Assembly (NCBI GenBank): GCA_026874595.1
Contig: CM049322.1
Span: forward strand, 50,569,340-50,633,339
Source: Sipunculus nudus
Lineage: Eukaryota > Annelida > Sipuncula > Golfingiida > Sipunculidae
DNA length: 64,000 nt
Direction of reading: 5' to 3'
Shown here: positions 45,771 to 59,201 of the stretch, piece by piece
Layout: each line of letters opens with the position of its first letter
Numbering within the stretch: the first letter of the stretch is position 1
Notes under the pieces: generated by a model
Database searches by the model: none
Told to the model about the DNA's origin: nothing
Seen by the model: only the letters and a program-made list of their open reading frames with translations
Translations under genes and position numbers: made by a program

Positions 45771-48700
45771 ATGGATGAACTAGAAAGAGAGGGACAGCTG
45801 AAAGAAGTACTGGAAGTCCTTAATGGCCTTGGATTGACTTCACTGGAACATCTCGCATTTTGTGAGCCAGAGAAGGACTTGAGAGACTGCCTGAACACCT
45901 TACAGTGCAGAGTTCTCAAGGCAAAATTGGATGCAAAAGCAGCTTCTGAAGCTGTATCTAAAGGTAATTCTTACAGTAATACTCAGCCTTAATAATATTT
46001 TATTGTAATTACTTTCTCCAAGAAAATCAGTTAGTATTAGCTCAGCTCAGCTTTAGATGTGGTCCATTGTCTGTTGTCTGTCCCTCTGTTAGACTGGCAG
46101 ATTTTGAAACCATTACATCTGGGAATCCAAAATTTATCATACTGTTTGATGTCACCAAGATCACCTACCACACCGTAAACTGTTTCCCTGTGACTTCGTT
46201 CCTCCGAGAAATTAAGAAAAAACTCAATTTTCTATTAAAAACCTTTTTTTCACACTTCAAAAATAAAATTTATGGGCCCAAACATGATGCACTTTTTAAA
46301 AATCAAAAACGATATTTAATCACTTCACACAATAAATGTTTTTGCAACTCCCATCACTAACCCTCCCCCCCCCCCCGACTGGCCATAAGGTCTTGTTGAG
46401 TGGGAACATTATGGCATCTGTGTACATTTTATTTAATAAAAGGAGAGAAGAAATGGGTTTGATTAAAGCTGAACTACCAACAGCTTATCAAAATGCCAAC
46501 CAATGATCATGGTAAAAGTATAGATATTATATTCACAAACTGCTCTAACCTTACAAATGTTTCAGTTGGTCACATATAATTTGCAACAATTTCTTCAATC
46601 ATATCAACCAACCATGGCCAATATTACATATTCTTCTCAGACTGTATCTCCATTTGTTATTATCTTAGATTTTTAGCTCAGCTGACTATAAGTCATCTGA
46701 GCTATAGTCGTGGTCCTTTGTCCGTCGTCCGGCCGGCCGTTAACAGGGCACGTTGTTACCGTCAAGGTCAACTTAAACTGACCATGGTAACCCATGGGTC
46801 CCTTGTTTGCTTTGAAATCCTCAACACCTGGTTCCCTAGGCTGGTTTTAAGTCAATAATAATAAAAATTTATTTATTAACTTATAGCAGTGCCCTGCCTT
46901 TGCTCTGTCCATCTCTCCTTTTGTTTCTTGTACACTTTGCCTATAGCAGGGCACAGGTCCAAACTTCAATTCCAGGCGTGTGTCATGGCCCATGGGTAAC
47001 TTGCTTTGTTTTGGCTTTCAGAATACCTCACAGCATGCCATGTTTTTTTTCAGGTCCAGTAGCAGGTACCAGTCACCATGAACAAACCTCAACCCCACCC
47101 CTGCCCACACCTGACCCTCAACAGGCACAGAAGCACCTCAACAGGAACTTGTACCCTCAGGTCGCTGCGGGTTCCACTCAAGGAACTTCTCCTGCAGCAA
47201 GGAATGACAGCCGTTCTGGTACTTGTCGTGTCAGAGAAACTCCCAGTCCTGATCTGGCTGTCTACCAGTGGGGGAAATACCCTGGGATCTCGCTAATAAT
47301 GATCTAAGGGATGCAATGACAGCAAAAAGGGTTGGAAAAAACGAGATCTGTTACAGTTTACAAGGGCTCTAGGTGATAAGATTCACAGGATAAATCCTAG
47401 GCCAGGGAAAAGAGCCCTGTCTAAGATTGCGAGGAAAATCTGTGATAAATATCCAGATACCTTTAAGGATATGATAGCAGGCCCTGGGGAGAAAAAAGTC
47501 CTTCTCGGAGATGGGACCAACACAGTGCTCAAAAGATTACTTAACTACGTTGAGAGCAAGAACAGAACATCAGGTGCTAATTCTCTGCGGAGACAACTGT
47601 ATAGTCTCAGTGAAGAGGAAATTGAAGAAAAGAAAAATAAACAAAAGCGTAAGTCGTCCTGAAAGACATTTATGGGGTTGTGAATTGGCAGCCAGACTCT
47701 TATCCACCTGGTGAAACCAAGGAATCACAGGAAGAAAAGCGCCTGTGGTTAATGGAAGAATATTCAAGGGACCATCAAGACAGTGTCAAAGTGTTAAAAT
47801 ACTGGAAAGAAACCTATGTGTCACAAAGGCTGGCCGTTAACCAAAAGGGTTCAAAAATATCACAGCTGTGTACTGACTGGCCCTACTTAAGGCAGCCACA
47901 GCACATGCTGAGTCACTTCAAGGAGCTTATGGACTTTGAGCTTCTGGAACGGTTTGATGAACAATTTCAACTAAGATGTTCCGAAATTATGGATTATTCC
48001 GCAAGCCATGTGAAGAAGCAAGTCAGAGAGGCTGCTGCTGAACTCGCATCCCTGTCAGAAAGTATGAACAGTGAGGGACCAAAGCTCTCTGGAGTGATGC
48101 TGCTCATACCACTCTTGCTCAGTGAAGACTCTGACTTAATATTTAGCATGTCTGAGGTGAGTCACATACATATACACTTTACCTGGGAGGTTCAGTTATT
48201 TGATTATGTCAGGGGGTAGGCATTTTTAGCTTGTTATGAATGTTGCATGAATAAAATGTAATTAGATTTGAAGAAAAGACTCGAAGTAATTGTATAGCAC
48301 AGTGCACTTTGCAAGAGATGCCAGTTAAAATGAGGAAACCCTGTATTTACAATCTTAGAAAAACTGTTATTTAGATACTGGCAATAAATTTGCATGACCT
48401 TGATACTATTTCAGATTTCATATCTGAATTATGTTATGTGTTTGCAGTTCTTTTTCGCTGTATTTATAGCATTTATGGTGTTGTTTTACAGGATACTACA
48501 ACTGGCAGGCTCATTGAGCAAACAGACAAGATTGGACATCCCCACATTGTTGTTGCAGGTAGAGTATATTTATGAAGATCAGTTAGTGTGTCAGTGTGTT
48601 ATTTCATATGGATAGGGATGAGGTGCGACATGGGCTTTCGGACCACCTCTCATATGTTTGAGTACTGAAATATATTTTTTTTGTTTTAAATAATCAAATT

Positions 48701-49832
48701 CTAGTGACATTTTTCCTTAAACCTTAAGTCTTATCATAATGGATAAATCATATAAGAAAACCCTTGTAAGATTGGGATATGTATTGTTAAAGTATGTAAG
48801 CAACACCATCATAAATATTAGAAAAGCATTATATATTGAATTGCCTTGGACTAATAACAGTAAAGAAATAATCCCTTGTACAGTTGAGACATTGGAAGAA
48901 AGCCATTGATAGAGCAGAGTATATCGAGGATACCTGGGATATCTCAAGTATATGTTCTATAGTCCATTTCACCACCTGCTGTCCACCTGTTTTTTTTTTT
49001 GTTTTTTGTTTTTTTTTGTAGATGATTTACTTAAAAAGTTTATATGTTTCAATATTTTCCAAGTAAACAACATATGGCAGTGACAACCTAATATGGCAGT
49101 TAAAATTTTACAATAAATCCCCCGTTTATGTTTCACAACATTTTAGTCTCTTTATCATGATCTAGCAGATATGGTGTGTCCCTCCATAAGGAGCCATCTT
49201 TGTTTTAGCTGGTTATATATGTTTACATGAGATCATCCAATCAGCAGCTGTCAGTTGAGGCTGTTTTTGCATGTGACCGTTGATCTTGACCGCCATAAGT
49301 GGGTCTGATATGTTGTAAAATGTAGACTGATTTCTCATATTTTCAGAAAATTCTGTTTCTCAAATATGACCTCGGTAGGAATTTAGTTAACTAGTTGAAA
49401 ATTAGGTTCTGTAATCCTCTCCTCTACACTATAATTGTTTCCCTTAAAATGTACCTAATAAAAATTTTCATAGTAAAAATCAGGTGGACATGAGGGGATG
49501 AAACGGACTATAGTTAACAAAACTCAGGGTATAGGGATAAATCAGAATATACATTTCTTTTTTATTAAAATGAAAACAAAAGTTAAGATAATGTAATCTT
49601 TCTCTGGTGTACACAAAGGTTTTCAGTAAAATGTATTTTCATATACATATATGTGTAAAATTATCACTCCTCAAATATGGTTTATTTAAAATACACCTTG
49701 GAATAATTTAAATAAACATAATTGCTGTGAAGAAAATAGGTATATTTTCTTACTGCAGGTTTTAGGTATATTGATTCACAAGGGGTTTATATCGATGGGT
49801 GTTTACCTTGTAATTCTGAGGTTGCGTTGAAT
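45771..49832 (+). CDS. SAMD3-like multicopy family gene, spliced, probably damaged
   Basis: Exon 1 (45771-45963; ATG just after TTTAG, donor AAAG|GTAATT) encodes a helical SAM-like lead (VLNGLGLTSLEHLAFCEPEK, LRDCLNTLQCRVLKAKL). Exon 2 (47054-48156) encodes a proline-rich linker, then FTRALGDKIHRINPRPGK, ARKICDKYPDTFKDM, IYGVVNWQPDSYPPGET, EEKRLWLMEEYS, MLSHFKELMDFELLERF, LSGVMLLIPLLLSEDSDLIF. Exon 3 (48492-48558) encodes RLIEQTDKIGHPHIVVAG. Exon 4 (49759-49832) reads GVYIDGCLPCNSEVALN. Phases match at every junction (1, 0, 1). I recognise NWQP..PEGET..EEKR and VxxDGxxLPC from fish and invertebrate SAMD3-like proteins of unknown function. Frameshifts near 47320 and 47655 suggest decay or sequence error. 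No 3' exon was found. Confidence 0.65.
46020..46815 (+). repeat. Dispersed repeat copies (GTCCGTC family) in intron 1
   Basis: The copy at 46020-46110 starts TTAGCTCAGCTCAGCTTTAG, then GTCTGTTGTCTGTCC. The copy at 46672-46815 reads TTTTAGCTCAGCTGACTATA, GTCCGTCGTCCGGCCGGCCG, TTAACAGGGCACGTTGTTAC, and ends CATGGGTCCCTTGTTTG. CCCATGGGTCCCTTGTTA also stands alone at 45598. Same family as 22.6-23.3 and 53.5 kb. Confidence 0.6.
46367..46377. repeat. C-run
   Basis: Poly-C tract; a similar C-run lies near 44936-44943. Confidence 0.8.
48957..49513. mobile_element. MITE with about 33-bp terminal inverted repeats
   Basis: Left end CTATAGTCCATTTCACCACC then TGCTGTCCACCTG. The right end reverse-complemented is CTATAGTCCGTTTCATCCCC then TCATGTCCACCTG, 27 of 33 matching. 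About 557 bp with no reading frame. It sits between exons 3 and 4 of the SAMD3-like gene. Target-site duplication not clear. Confidence 0.75.
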
Positions 49833-51305
49833 GTAAAGTGATATCAGCTATTTAAAGGTATATCTCCCAGTATTTTACCTATGGAACCTCAGAAATAAAT
49901 TCTCTCTTCACATATCTTGAATATTTCCCTCTGTGGACTGCTCTATACGGAAATTATATGTCTTTATGTATGTCTGCCGTTTTTTTTTATTTATTAGTTT
50001 TGTAGTTTGCTTAATAAGATTACTTTGAATAAGTTGCTGTCAATTGCATTAATTTTACTAAATGGAATATAAGAAAGAGGAAAGTTTCAAAGAAAGTAAT
50101 ATAAACTTAATTGTACTTTACCATTGTAAATCATTCTATCATTCCTTATAAAATCGATAAAGTCTAAGACCCTGAGGCAATAAGAGTATGTACATAATAA
50201 GAGCATTCAATATTGAATTACCTAGCCCATTATCGAGGTGTCCCGTTAATTAAATGACCAATCGGATTACAGGACTCTGAGTCCGACTCCTTTAAGGTTA
50301 AAACAACATCATATGGTCACTGAACCATATCCGGTTTCGACAAAATGACTGCTTTTACTGAGCTGCAAAAAAATGGTTAAATTCCAAAGTGATATTTGGG
50401 GTAAATTTTCAATAAAACCTATATTGACTGGGGGATCAAATATATCATACTGAAATTATGTATTTATTTAAACATTTTGTTTTCTTGTACGAAAAGTTAA
50501 AAAACATAATTCATATGTCGCCACTAATATAACAATAGGATTTATATGTCACGTTTTGATATTAATTTACAATTCTTTAAAACTCCCTTGTAAATATGGA
50601 GAGTTTTTATCCTGATTTTTTTATCCTGAAAACGATGCATATTGTAGAATAACGATTGGCCTGTTTGGTCCGTTATATTCATAAGCAGCAAATTTTGCTA
50701 CAAAATATATGTAGCGTTTAAGTTTATTATACTTTATCTTATATCATAGTCTTACCATCAACCATAAATATTCTAAATACTAAAGAAAAAACTTGACGAA
50801 GCATTTGTATTATTCACATAAAAGAATGTATAGACATTTATCTTGTTAAAGGCGAAAATCAATAAGATTTCGAATCTTCGATATCCAATTACTTACTCGT
50901 TTCTCATAAATTCTTAAAACAACATTATAATCTCTATTTTTTGCTATAATATTTTTTAGTTCTTTATATGATACGCTAAATGAATTAACATTTTATATTT
51001 TACCACCTAAACAATTCATACATAAATCACACAACAATATAGGTATTGCCATTTTACATTTTTTAAATATACCTAATATTTATGAATATACGCCTTTGAA
51101 ATAGATGCTGTTCAGATAAACGCCGCATATCATCAGACGGACGCTATTGGTGGAATAAAGTGTGTGCCCACTTATAGTTTTTAAAAAGACAAATCCAATT
51201 AAAACTCGAATAAATTCATATTCACATAAATTGAAAGAAGTTTTTTATTGTATGCTTTCAAATGGCCGCCGCAATTCCAGATCGATGCTATCGCTAGGAT
51301 AAAAG
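49833..51305. other. No gene recognised
   Basis: AT-rich sequence downstream of the last exon seen of the SAMD3-like gene. Further exons could be hidden, but no family motif was found. Confidence 0.3.
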
Positions 51306-51354
51306 TGCACTACAAAGCGTCTCCCTCTCTCGCTCTCTCTCTCTCTCTCTCTCA
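51306..51354. repeat. (CT)n microsatellite
   Basis: Run of CT, interrupted once near the start. Confidence 0.95.
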
Positions 51355-51382
51355 TTGTATATAGAAATGAAACATGATACAT

Positions 51383-51445
51383 CATTGCCGATGGGGATCG
51401 AACCCATGACCATCCGATTGACAATAACCAGAGAGAAAGACATTT
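51383..51445 (-). repeat. tRNA 3'-half-like sequence (SINE head)
   Basis: Minus strand reads TGTCAATCGGATGGTCATGG then GTTCGATCCCCATCGGCAA: a TψC arm with B-box GGTTCGATCCC and flanking stem. No matching 5' half or acceptor partner exists, so it is a SINE or tRNA fragment, not a tRNA gene. Confidence 0.5.
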
Positions 51446-51617
51446 ATATCATATAAATGTGAAAATGGTACGCATTTATTTTTTTATAACATCTATGAAG
51501 TGAATTATACTGAATTTAGTGTGAGTAAACGTTTAAGCATGTCAATAAACGAGAATTCCGAATCAATACTCATTTATTAATTTGTTATGAAAGATTTTTA
51601 ATGTGTATATAAATAAC

Positions 51618-52855
<1,238 letters not shown>

Positions 52856-52859
52856 ATAG

Positions 52860-53300
52860 TTATCATTCTCTTGGGCTATGTATCGGGCTATAAACAACAA
52901 CCCACTCATTATGTTGAAAGTTTTATTGAAGCATCTGCCGTGGGTGCTATCTTGTGACAGCTCAAAGATATGTGTGTTTACAGAGTAGCAGTTACTTTTG
53001 GTTTGTTATCGGGATACAGGGGATACATGGTATATATAGTTGCAGATGAAAGAAAACTCTCCGACCATTTATGTGTTTGTGGGAATGTGTGTATGCCAGT
53101 GTATGTGTCGTACTAATATAACACCAGTGCACAATATGATGTTATCTAAGAAGCCTAAAAATACGCATTTCCAGTAAGACATCAGTTCCCCAGATCATTG
53201 TCGAACCGTTGAACCCAACAATCTCTTCCGTAAGATTTATTTGACGGATTGCCTGTGAAATAATTTCTACTATATCTGCGCTGCAGGATTGAATTATTCA
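52860..53300. repeat. Segmental duplicate of receptor Y upstream sequence (26430-26760)
   Basis: Same order of shared words as the 26.4-26.8 kb block. No receptor exons follow, so it looks like an orphan flank of another receptor copy. Confidence 0.65.
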
Positions 53301-53449
53301 ACTTACATTATCATGTACACATCCTAAGCTATAGTTTATGGCAAAACAGAAACTATACAAATATAATTTTAATTATTTAGTTGTTTATGCAATTTTATCA
53401 TTGTTGCAATATCATTATTTAATTATTTAGTGATTTGCAATATGATTTT

Positions 53450-53580
53450 GAGCTCAGGTGACCATTGGCCTTCTGAGCTTTAGTAACACGCTTTGTCCGC
53501 CGTACGTCTGTCCTTCTGTGAACAAGGCACATATCGAAACTATCAGACCTAGAAGCTTAATATTAAGGTAGGTCCATGGG
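53450..53580 (+). repeat. Dispersed repeat copy (GTCCGTC family)
   Basis: TGAGCTCAGGTGACCATTGG, then TTGTCCGCCGTACGTCTGTC, then GTGAACAAGGCACATATCG. Same layout as 46672-46815. Confidence 0.55.
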
Positions 53581-54172
53581 AAATCTGCTCGCATTCAAAT
53601 ATGTAGGTCACTGTGGCCTATATTTTGCGAATCACGCGTGTTTTTGTGTGTTTAACACTTGTATCAGTCGTTTGGTCTGCAAAACAAATATGCTGCACTG
53701 TAGTTTAAAACTAAAACAATGTGCATCAGCTGAACATATAACTCGGAATGCACGATAAAGACCGCAGTATTAGTTAACATCAAACCCAATCTTCTTACTA
53801 TTATTTCCACGATTTATAAAGAATAACATAAGGATCCTCATGAGCAATCGTGTGATGTAACGTTATACCATACGCACATGTGGACACTCCACTTGACCAT
53901 AAACACATCCTTAGTTTGAATAATAATTGTGTAATAATTGTAAGTAGGTGCAGTACACATACTGGGATAAATGTTGTCACGGCATAGCTTCTTTAGAGAA
54001 CTTGCAAGTCTGTCCATAAGGACGATAACATCACTTCAAATATTACTGGATGCGCCATGTGTGTCTTAGTTTTGTCGAGTGTTCAGCATTTTCATTAGGC
54101 TTTATTTATGGAACAGAGGAGTGAAATAAATGCCATATGCTGAACGACAAGGGAAAAGTTAATATATCCACG

Positions 54173-54484
54173 TTATAGGAAAGAAGCCTTTTTTTCACAC
54201 ATGGGGAACATCCAAACTAAACAGGGTGTTCTATACCAGGACCAGGCATTCATTTCAACACATCTGGCTTGTGTGGTGAGCCGCTTAACATGATCTTGAA
54301 ACCTGGTAAAAGTGAACGCTTTGCCCGTTGCAGTCCACTTGCCATCTCTGCCTGATGTCCAGAAATGTCTCCTAGCCATTGATGTTTCTTATTGAAAATG
54401 AAATAGGTATTATTAAGGATACGTGAGTTGAGTGTTTTGAGAATATCATTTCCTCACAATGTTAATGATAAAAACAATTCTGTA

Positions 54485-54543
<59 letters not shown>

Positions 54544-55505
54544 TCCCTGATGCCAGAAAGCTGCGTTATTAAACTAAATTTTAAATTTAATTAAAAAAGT
54601 GACTTATTTATAAAGTGGCTGATACATTTATTATCGAAGTTCACGGAGTTTCTACAGATTATACCTTACTGAATTTATTATTCTCTTTTTTTAAAAGGTA
54701 TTTGCCTTTCAGTTCTAAGTTTCCCAGCATCTTCGACAGGTGGTTTTGTTCTTCTTCTGTTTCAATGCTCACAAGATCCGCTTCCATGTTCTTGCACATC
54801 TTGTTTGCCAACCACCAAAATACCTTCGGTATTTACCAGCTTATAACAGGAGGGAATGGCTGAACCATCGTTCATTGGCGCATCGACAAGCAACATGTCG
54901 GTAAATCCATCTGGACAAACTGAATATTCATATTCATTTTTTTCCATTATACATATACAAAACACCATTTATAAATCCATAAACATGAAGCAAAATCGTA
55001 TCAGAATGGCGCCTCATAACAGATAAGCTTACATTTATATATTAAAGCAAATCAAAGAAACTGCATGTGTCAAAGTTTATTAAAGCATATTCACTACCCA
55101 CTTAGAACTATTTCCTACCGAATCATCGTCTTGGTTTCTGGCTACAAAGAATTTATAAAAAAAAATGAAAGAACAATAAGATATTCATGAATACCAGTCA
55201 CGGGGCAATAAGTTATCAAGTCTGATTTCTGAGCTAGTTATCCGACGAAAATGATTTTTGTTAACACATGCACAACAATAGGTCGCTAACTATTCAAACA
55301 ACAAAAGTTTCTTGTTAGTGATTTATTTGAATTTCGTGTGTGTGTGTGATGCTCATTGACCATAGTGCCTTTGATGACACTGCTTGAGAGATAGCAGACT
55401 ATGGATCTGAGGGCCAGCCTCGATACATTTTTCATTGCAATTAGGTGTAGATTCCAAATGGTAGAGTTTATCGCATCCAGGTCTTGCTGTCATCTGACTT
55501 TTTAG
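54173..55505 (-). pseudogene. C-type lectin-like gene C, disrupted
   Basis: Exon 1 (55361 to about 55505, donor GTCAAT) reads MTARPGCDKLYHLESTPNCN and KQCHQRHYG. Exon 2 (54716-54919, acceptor TATTCAG) reads CPDGFTDMLLVDAPMNDGSA, SCYKLVNTEG, then a one-base frameshift, then FWWLANKMCKN, LVSIETEEEQNHLSKML; its donor is GC (AAAG|GCAAAT), not GT. Exon 3 (54173-54378) reads RRHFWTSGRDGKWTATGKAF, TTQARCVEM, TPCLVWMFPMCEKKASFL. At the position homologous to gene D's TATCAG acceptor, C has CATCAA, so the AG is lost. Frameshift, lost acceptor and GC donor together make a pseudogene, although the domain sequence itself is well kept, so inactivation looks recent. Confidence 0.8.
54488..54541. repeat. 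(AT)n microsatellite in intron 2 of lectin gene C
   Basis: Pure AT run. Confidence 0.95.
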
Positions 55506-55559
55506 GATAAACATGTCTTTAAAAAAAGAAATATGAAAGAAGATGTATTTGTACATTCG

Positions 55560-56586
55560 TATTCTCCCTGTGCTTAAACATTCATGACATATCGTAAACT
55601 ACAACTATAATTATGTAATGATACATGCTTAATTTTGTTCGATGAAATGTTTCTTATCAGTAAGCCTTGTGTAAATGATTGATTACTGAATGTAACATGT
55701 CTTATTATTTGCAAGAACATCCATAAAATCGATCCGTATTGAACATATGGAAAACATGAATACTTAAATCCATGTTTAGTCATCGAAGAAAACTCACTAT
55801 TTTAAAGACTTTTTTTCAAAGAATTTCGGATTATATTTATTCAGATACCTTGATTTATGAGGAGAGAAAATATTTGAAAAATCCAATGCAGTTGCATTAC
55901 TTTGTCTGTCTCCCGACTGGCTAAAGAAGTGATTACAGGTGTATTTGTTCTCTGGAACGACCGGCGGACTGAACATTAATGAGACAGCTAAATATAGTCA
56001 GAGTCCATTATCACCAAAATTAATATGTCACACATTTTGATATATAACAAGATATTAAATGTTTATAACTTTAATAACGCAAATTGCTTCCAAGTCCCTT
56101 GCCAAGGTTAAGCCTTGAGTCTGACAGGTTTTAATAACCTCCTATCCTCTACATTTGCTTCAATCCCTGACACAAGTGGCAATTCTGTTTGGTATTATTG
56201 TTGAACACATCACCTTTATTTGTTTCTAGGGACAGGACTATCACGTGTATATCGTCAATAGCTGACAACTTCAAAGCGAAACATAAAGATAGCACCGTGC
56301 TTGAATATTTCTTCTAATTACATTTATCAGAGACTCTGATATATATAATTCACATGAAAACGAAGCAACATAAAGATAGAAAAATAATAATTTAAAACAA
56401 ATCCATAAAATGTTTTTTTATTTTTTTTTTATTTTAACTAAAGAATATAATATTCGGCTATAGTGGGACATGAGGACGGTTTGCAATACACGCGCACCGT
56501 AGCATTAATACCATAATAATTCATTTATACAAAAAGAATTTTTAATTTACCCATTGTACAAGATTAACATTTGATATTATATAAAG

Positions 56587-56659
<73 letters not shown>

Positions 56660-57229
56660 GGTGTAGCCGTGTAAGTCTGTAGTCGGAGTGAAGGCAATAA
56701 ATTCATATGTACCAAAAATTAAGCTAAAACTTGATTGTTCTACCAATACCATTCAGTTTCTAGACACACGGAAGTATGCAAACGTCACTTTACCGTAGGC
56801 CTACGGTTCTCCCCAACCGTATCCAACGACCCATGACATGAAGTCATAATGTGGATGACATCGTATAAAAAATAGGAAAGGTTCCAGGGTCACCCTTACA
56901 TAGACATCATCCCTGACAGCACGTAATTACCACCTCAGATGTCATCACTCTAACAGAAGGAACCCTTAATTTTACTGTTACAAGATACTGGACACAGTTC
57001 CTACGAAATTCCTACGAAAATATTCCTTACACTGTTTGTTGTCCATGGGTAATTGTGCTTGTAGGGCTGAAAGGTCCAGAAAAAGGAGTGCATATTTGTT
57101 CTCCAAGATATAAATTTTATAAATGTTGATAACTGTTCCTTATGAATATCAGCAAATGCTTTCGTATAAGTTCTGTTCACTTTTGAAATAAAGGTTCTTC
57201 AAGACAATATAAAATTATTAAAAGCTTTG
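55560..57229. other. No gene recognised
   Basis: Between lectin C and older lectin relics. Holds the TA run at 56590-56656 (about 67 bp). No exon detected. Confidence 0.3.
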
Positions 57230-57400
57230 AAAACATAGACCTGATCCTCCTCAGTTTTAATGCTTGTATTTTGACACATAATTATATGCAGCTATCCAGT
57301 CAATCTTCTGGTGAAACCCTTTGCAGCAGGAAATAAGATGGATCTTTTATCTTGGCGAATTTCAAATTAAAACTAAGGGAGGCAAACCATCCTATTGTGT
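57230..57400 (-). pseudogene. Relic of a C-type lectin exon 2
   Basis: Minus strand shows GWFASLSFNLKFAKIKDPSY in one frame and SCCKGFHQKIDWIAAYNYV in another, aligned with the CPAGF...GSFKASCY...W..AQ..C layout of genes A-D, followed by stops. Frameshifted and old. Confidence 0.5.
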
Positions 57401-58860
57401 AATTAGGAAAGTAAAATTGTTTCCTTATGAAATCCGTTTAGCTGATTTATAACTGGTTTATCTATCATTTATGTATTTCATATCTAGGGCGCCAGTGTTC
57501 AGACTGGTGTTTATCAAGGCATAAACAGAACAATAGATAAAGAATTCCCTTGATCATACGCCGTCTCTTAAAAAGTTGCCTGCCTTTTTTAGGGACCGGG
57601 TCAAAATTATGTTTTAGTCAAATAAATGCCGGCCTTATTCAGAGTCCAACTATCAGAGTAGTTCCCGTGTTTGCTACAAGATGTCTTTTCCCGTAATTAT
57701 AATATGTGCATTTATGGATCAAATTGACCGGAGCTTATTGTATGAACTCAGTTTTGTATCTGACATTTCATACCTGACATTTTCATTTACCATTATGCAC
57801 ACCAAATAATTCCCATTCGTCCATTACGCTTACCGTCGAGAAAAAATCCCGCAAACGCGGCACAAATACAATGTCAGGCCTGAGAAGGCTAACACGCGAA
57901 CAATCGTATCCTTACTGTTACGTCAGAATCCTCCTTGCTTACGTTTTTCAGTCGCTTTAATGTATGTCCCCAAAGTGAACAAAAAAAAACAGGCTTTTGA
58001 GATAATCTTACATAAAAAAAGAAAAATGCTTTTCGACACAAGACACATCTGCACAGTGAGGCTCTTAAGAGTAGAAATATATATTAGCCTGCCAATATAT
58101 ACGGCCTAACTTGATTACTGCTTCCCAAATCAGTTTCTATCATATAGCTCACCTTTAACAAATACTTTATTTGTTACACAAACATTTTATTATGTCATTC
58201 CGCGTTACTTACTTAGCTCAAATCTGAAACGAGACCATTATGTTATTAATTTCTACCAACATCTATGCACAATACATAAACATTTAAAATTAACTAAAGA
58301 GAAAAACACAATATTAATCCAAACAATTATTATATAACAATTTATGAATATGTATATGCCACATAAAATCCTCACATTAATTAATGTTACTGATACGGTT
58401 CATGGGAGGTCACGATTAAGTATAACTAATTAACCTTTGGTTGATGGTACCTGCTAAAGACTCGTGGTTGGATCTGTTTAACTCCTTTCGGCTGCACAGA
58501 ATTTAACTTGTTCTATTAGGTCGAACAAACATCTTTAAGTCCTTACAATGTTTTGTACCTCCGGTTTAAGGCAATGAATAGTCAATTTTACCCTTGTATT
58601 AAACAACCTCTGACCTGTGAGACATGGACTGCCTTTTTCCTATTTACGGCATGAAATCCAAAAGCAACGTGTTCTATCTTTGCGACTCCAGCTGCACATT
58701 TTTGTCATTTTTGTGTTACTTTTTGGGTCCTGTTAACAATCTAACCCTCTTTTCAGGCCTGTTCACACCCCGGTTTCACCTCTGCCGTCAAATACGTTAC
58801 CGCCGTGCCTCGATTTAGAACGCTACTCTGATTGATAATCAATTACACGAAGCTCCAGAG
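57400..58860. repeat. Segmental duplicate of 62740-63850
   Basis: Shared in order: AAACTAA-GGAGGCAAACCATC, TTGTTTCCTTAT, AAATCCGTTTA, ACAATGTCAG, TCGTATCCTTACTGTTA-like, AAAGCAACGTGTT, GGGTCC-GTTAAC, and CTCCACATT. Direct orientation, roughly 5 kb apart. It is the spacer between tandem lectin copies. Confidence 0.7.
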
Positions 58861-59201
58861 AGAGCTCCACATTCCATAAAAAAAAATGATATGATGCATA
58901 ATATTGAGAATTTGTCTTACAATATTATCATTTTGGTTTCATCACAAAAACATTGAAAAGAATCATATGAGAACCCTTTTTTATGAGGAATTCATTCCAA
59001 ATCACACATACCATATGTACATATTTTAATATTTGGTCGCATTTTCAGAATATTCTGGAATGAATAATCATGGATAAATTAAGTCCCCTCAGGAGTTTGA
59101 GGGTTTGCTTTCAATATTTTTTTTTATAATTTACAGGCTAGGTTTCTTCGAATAACAGAATCTTCAATAAAAACAATTAGAGACGAGTAAAATGTCCCTG
59201 T
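58861..59201. other. No gene recognised
   Basis: AT-rich spacer downstream of lectin D. Confidence 0.3.

Noticed and set aside
46900..47052. N-terminal part of the 135-codon frame (MLCPSLLLFLVHFAYSRA), which looks like a signal peptide
   Set aside because: It lies upstream of a strong acceptor (TTTTTTTTCAG at 47053) and within intron and repeat sequence; exon phase supports a start of the coding part at 47054.
51383..51445. Possible tRNA gene on the minus strand
   Set aside because: Only a TψC arm and part of an anticodon arm are present; no D arm or paired acceptor stem. Kept as a SINE-like fragment.
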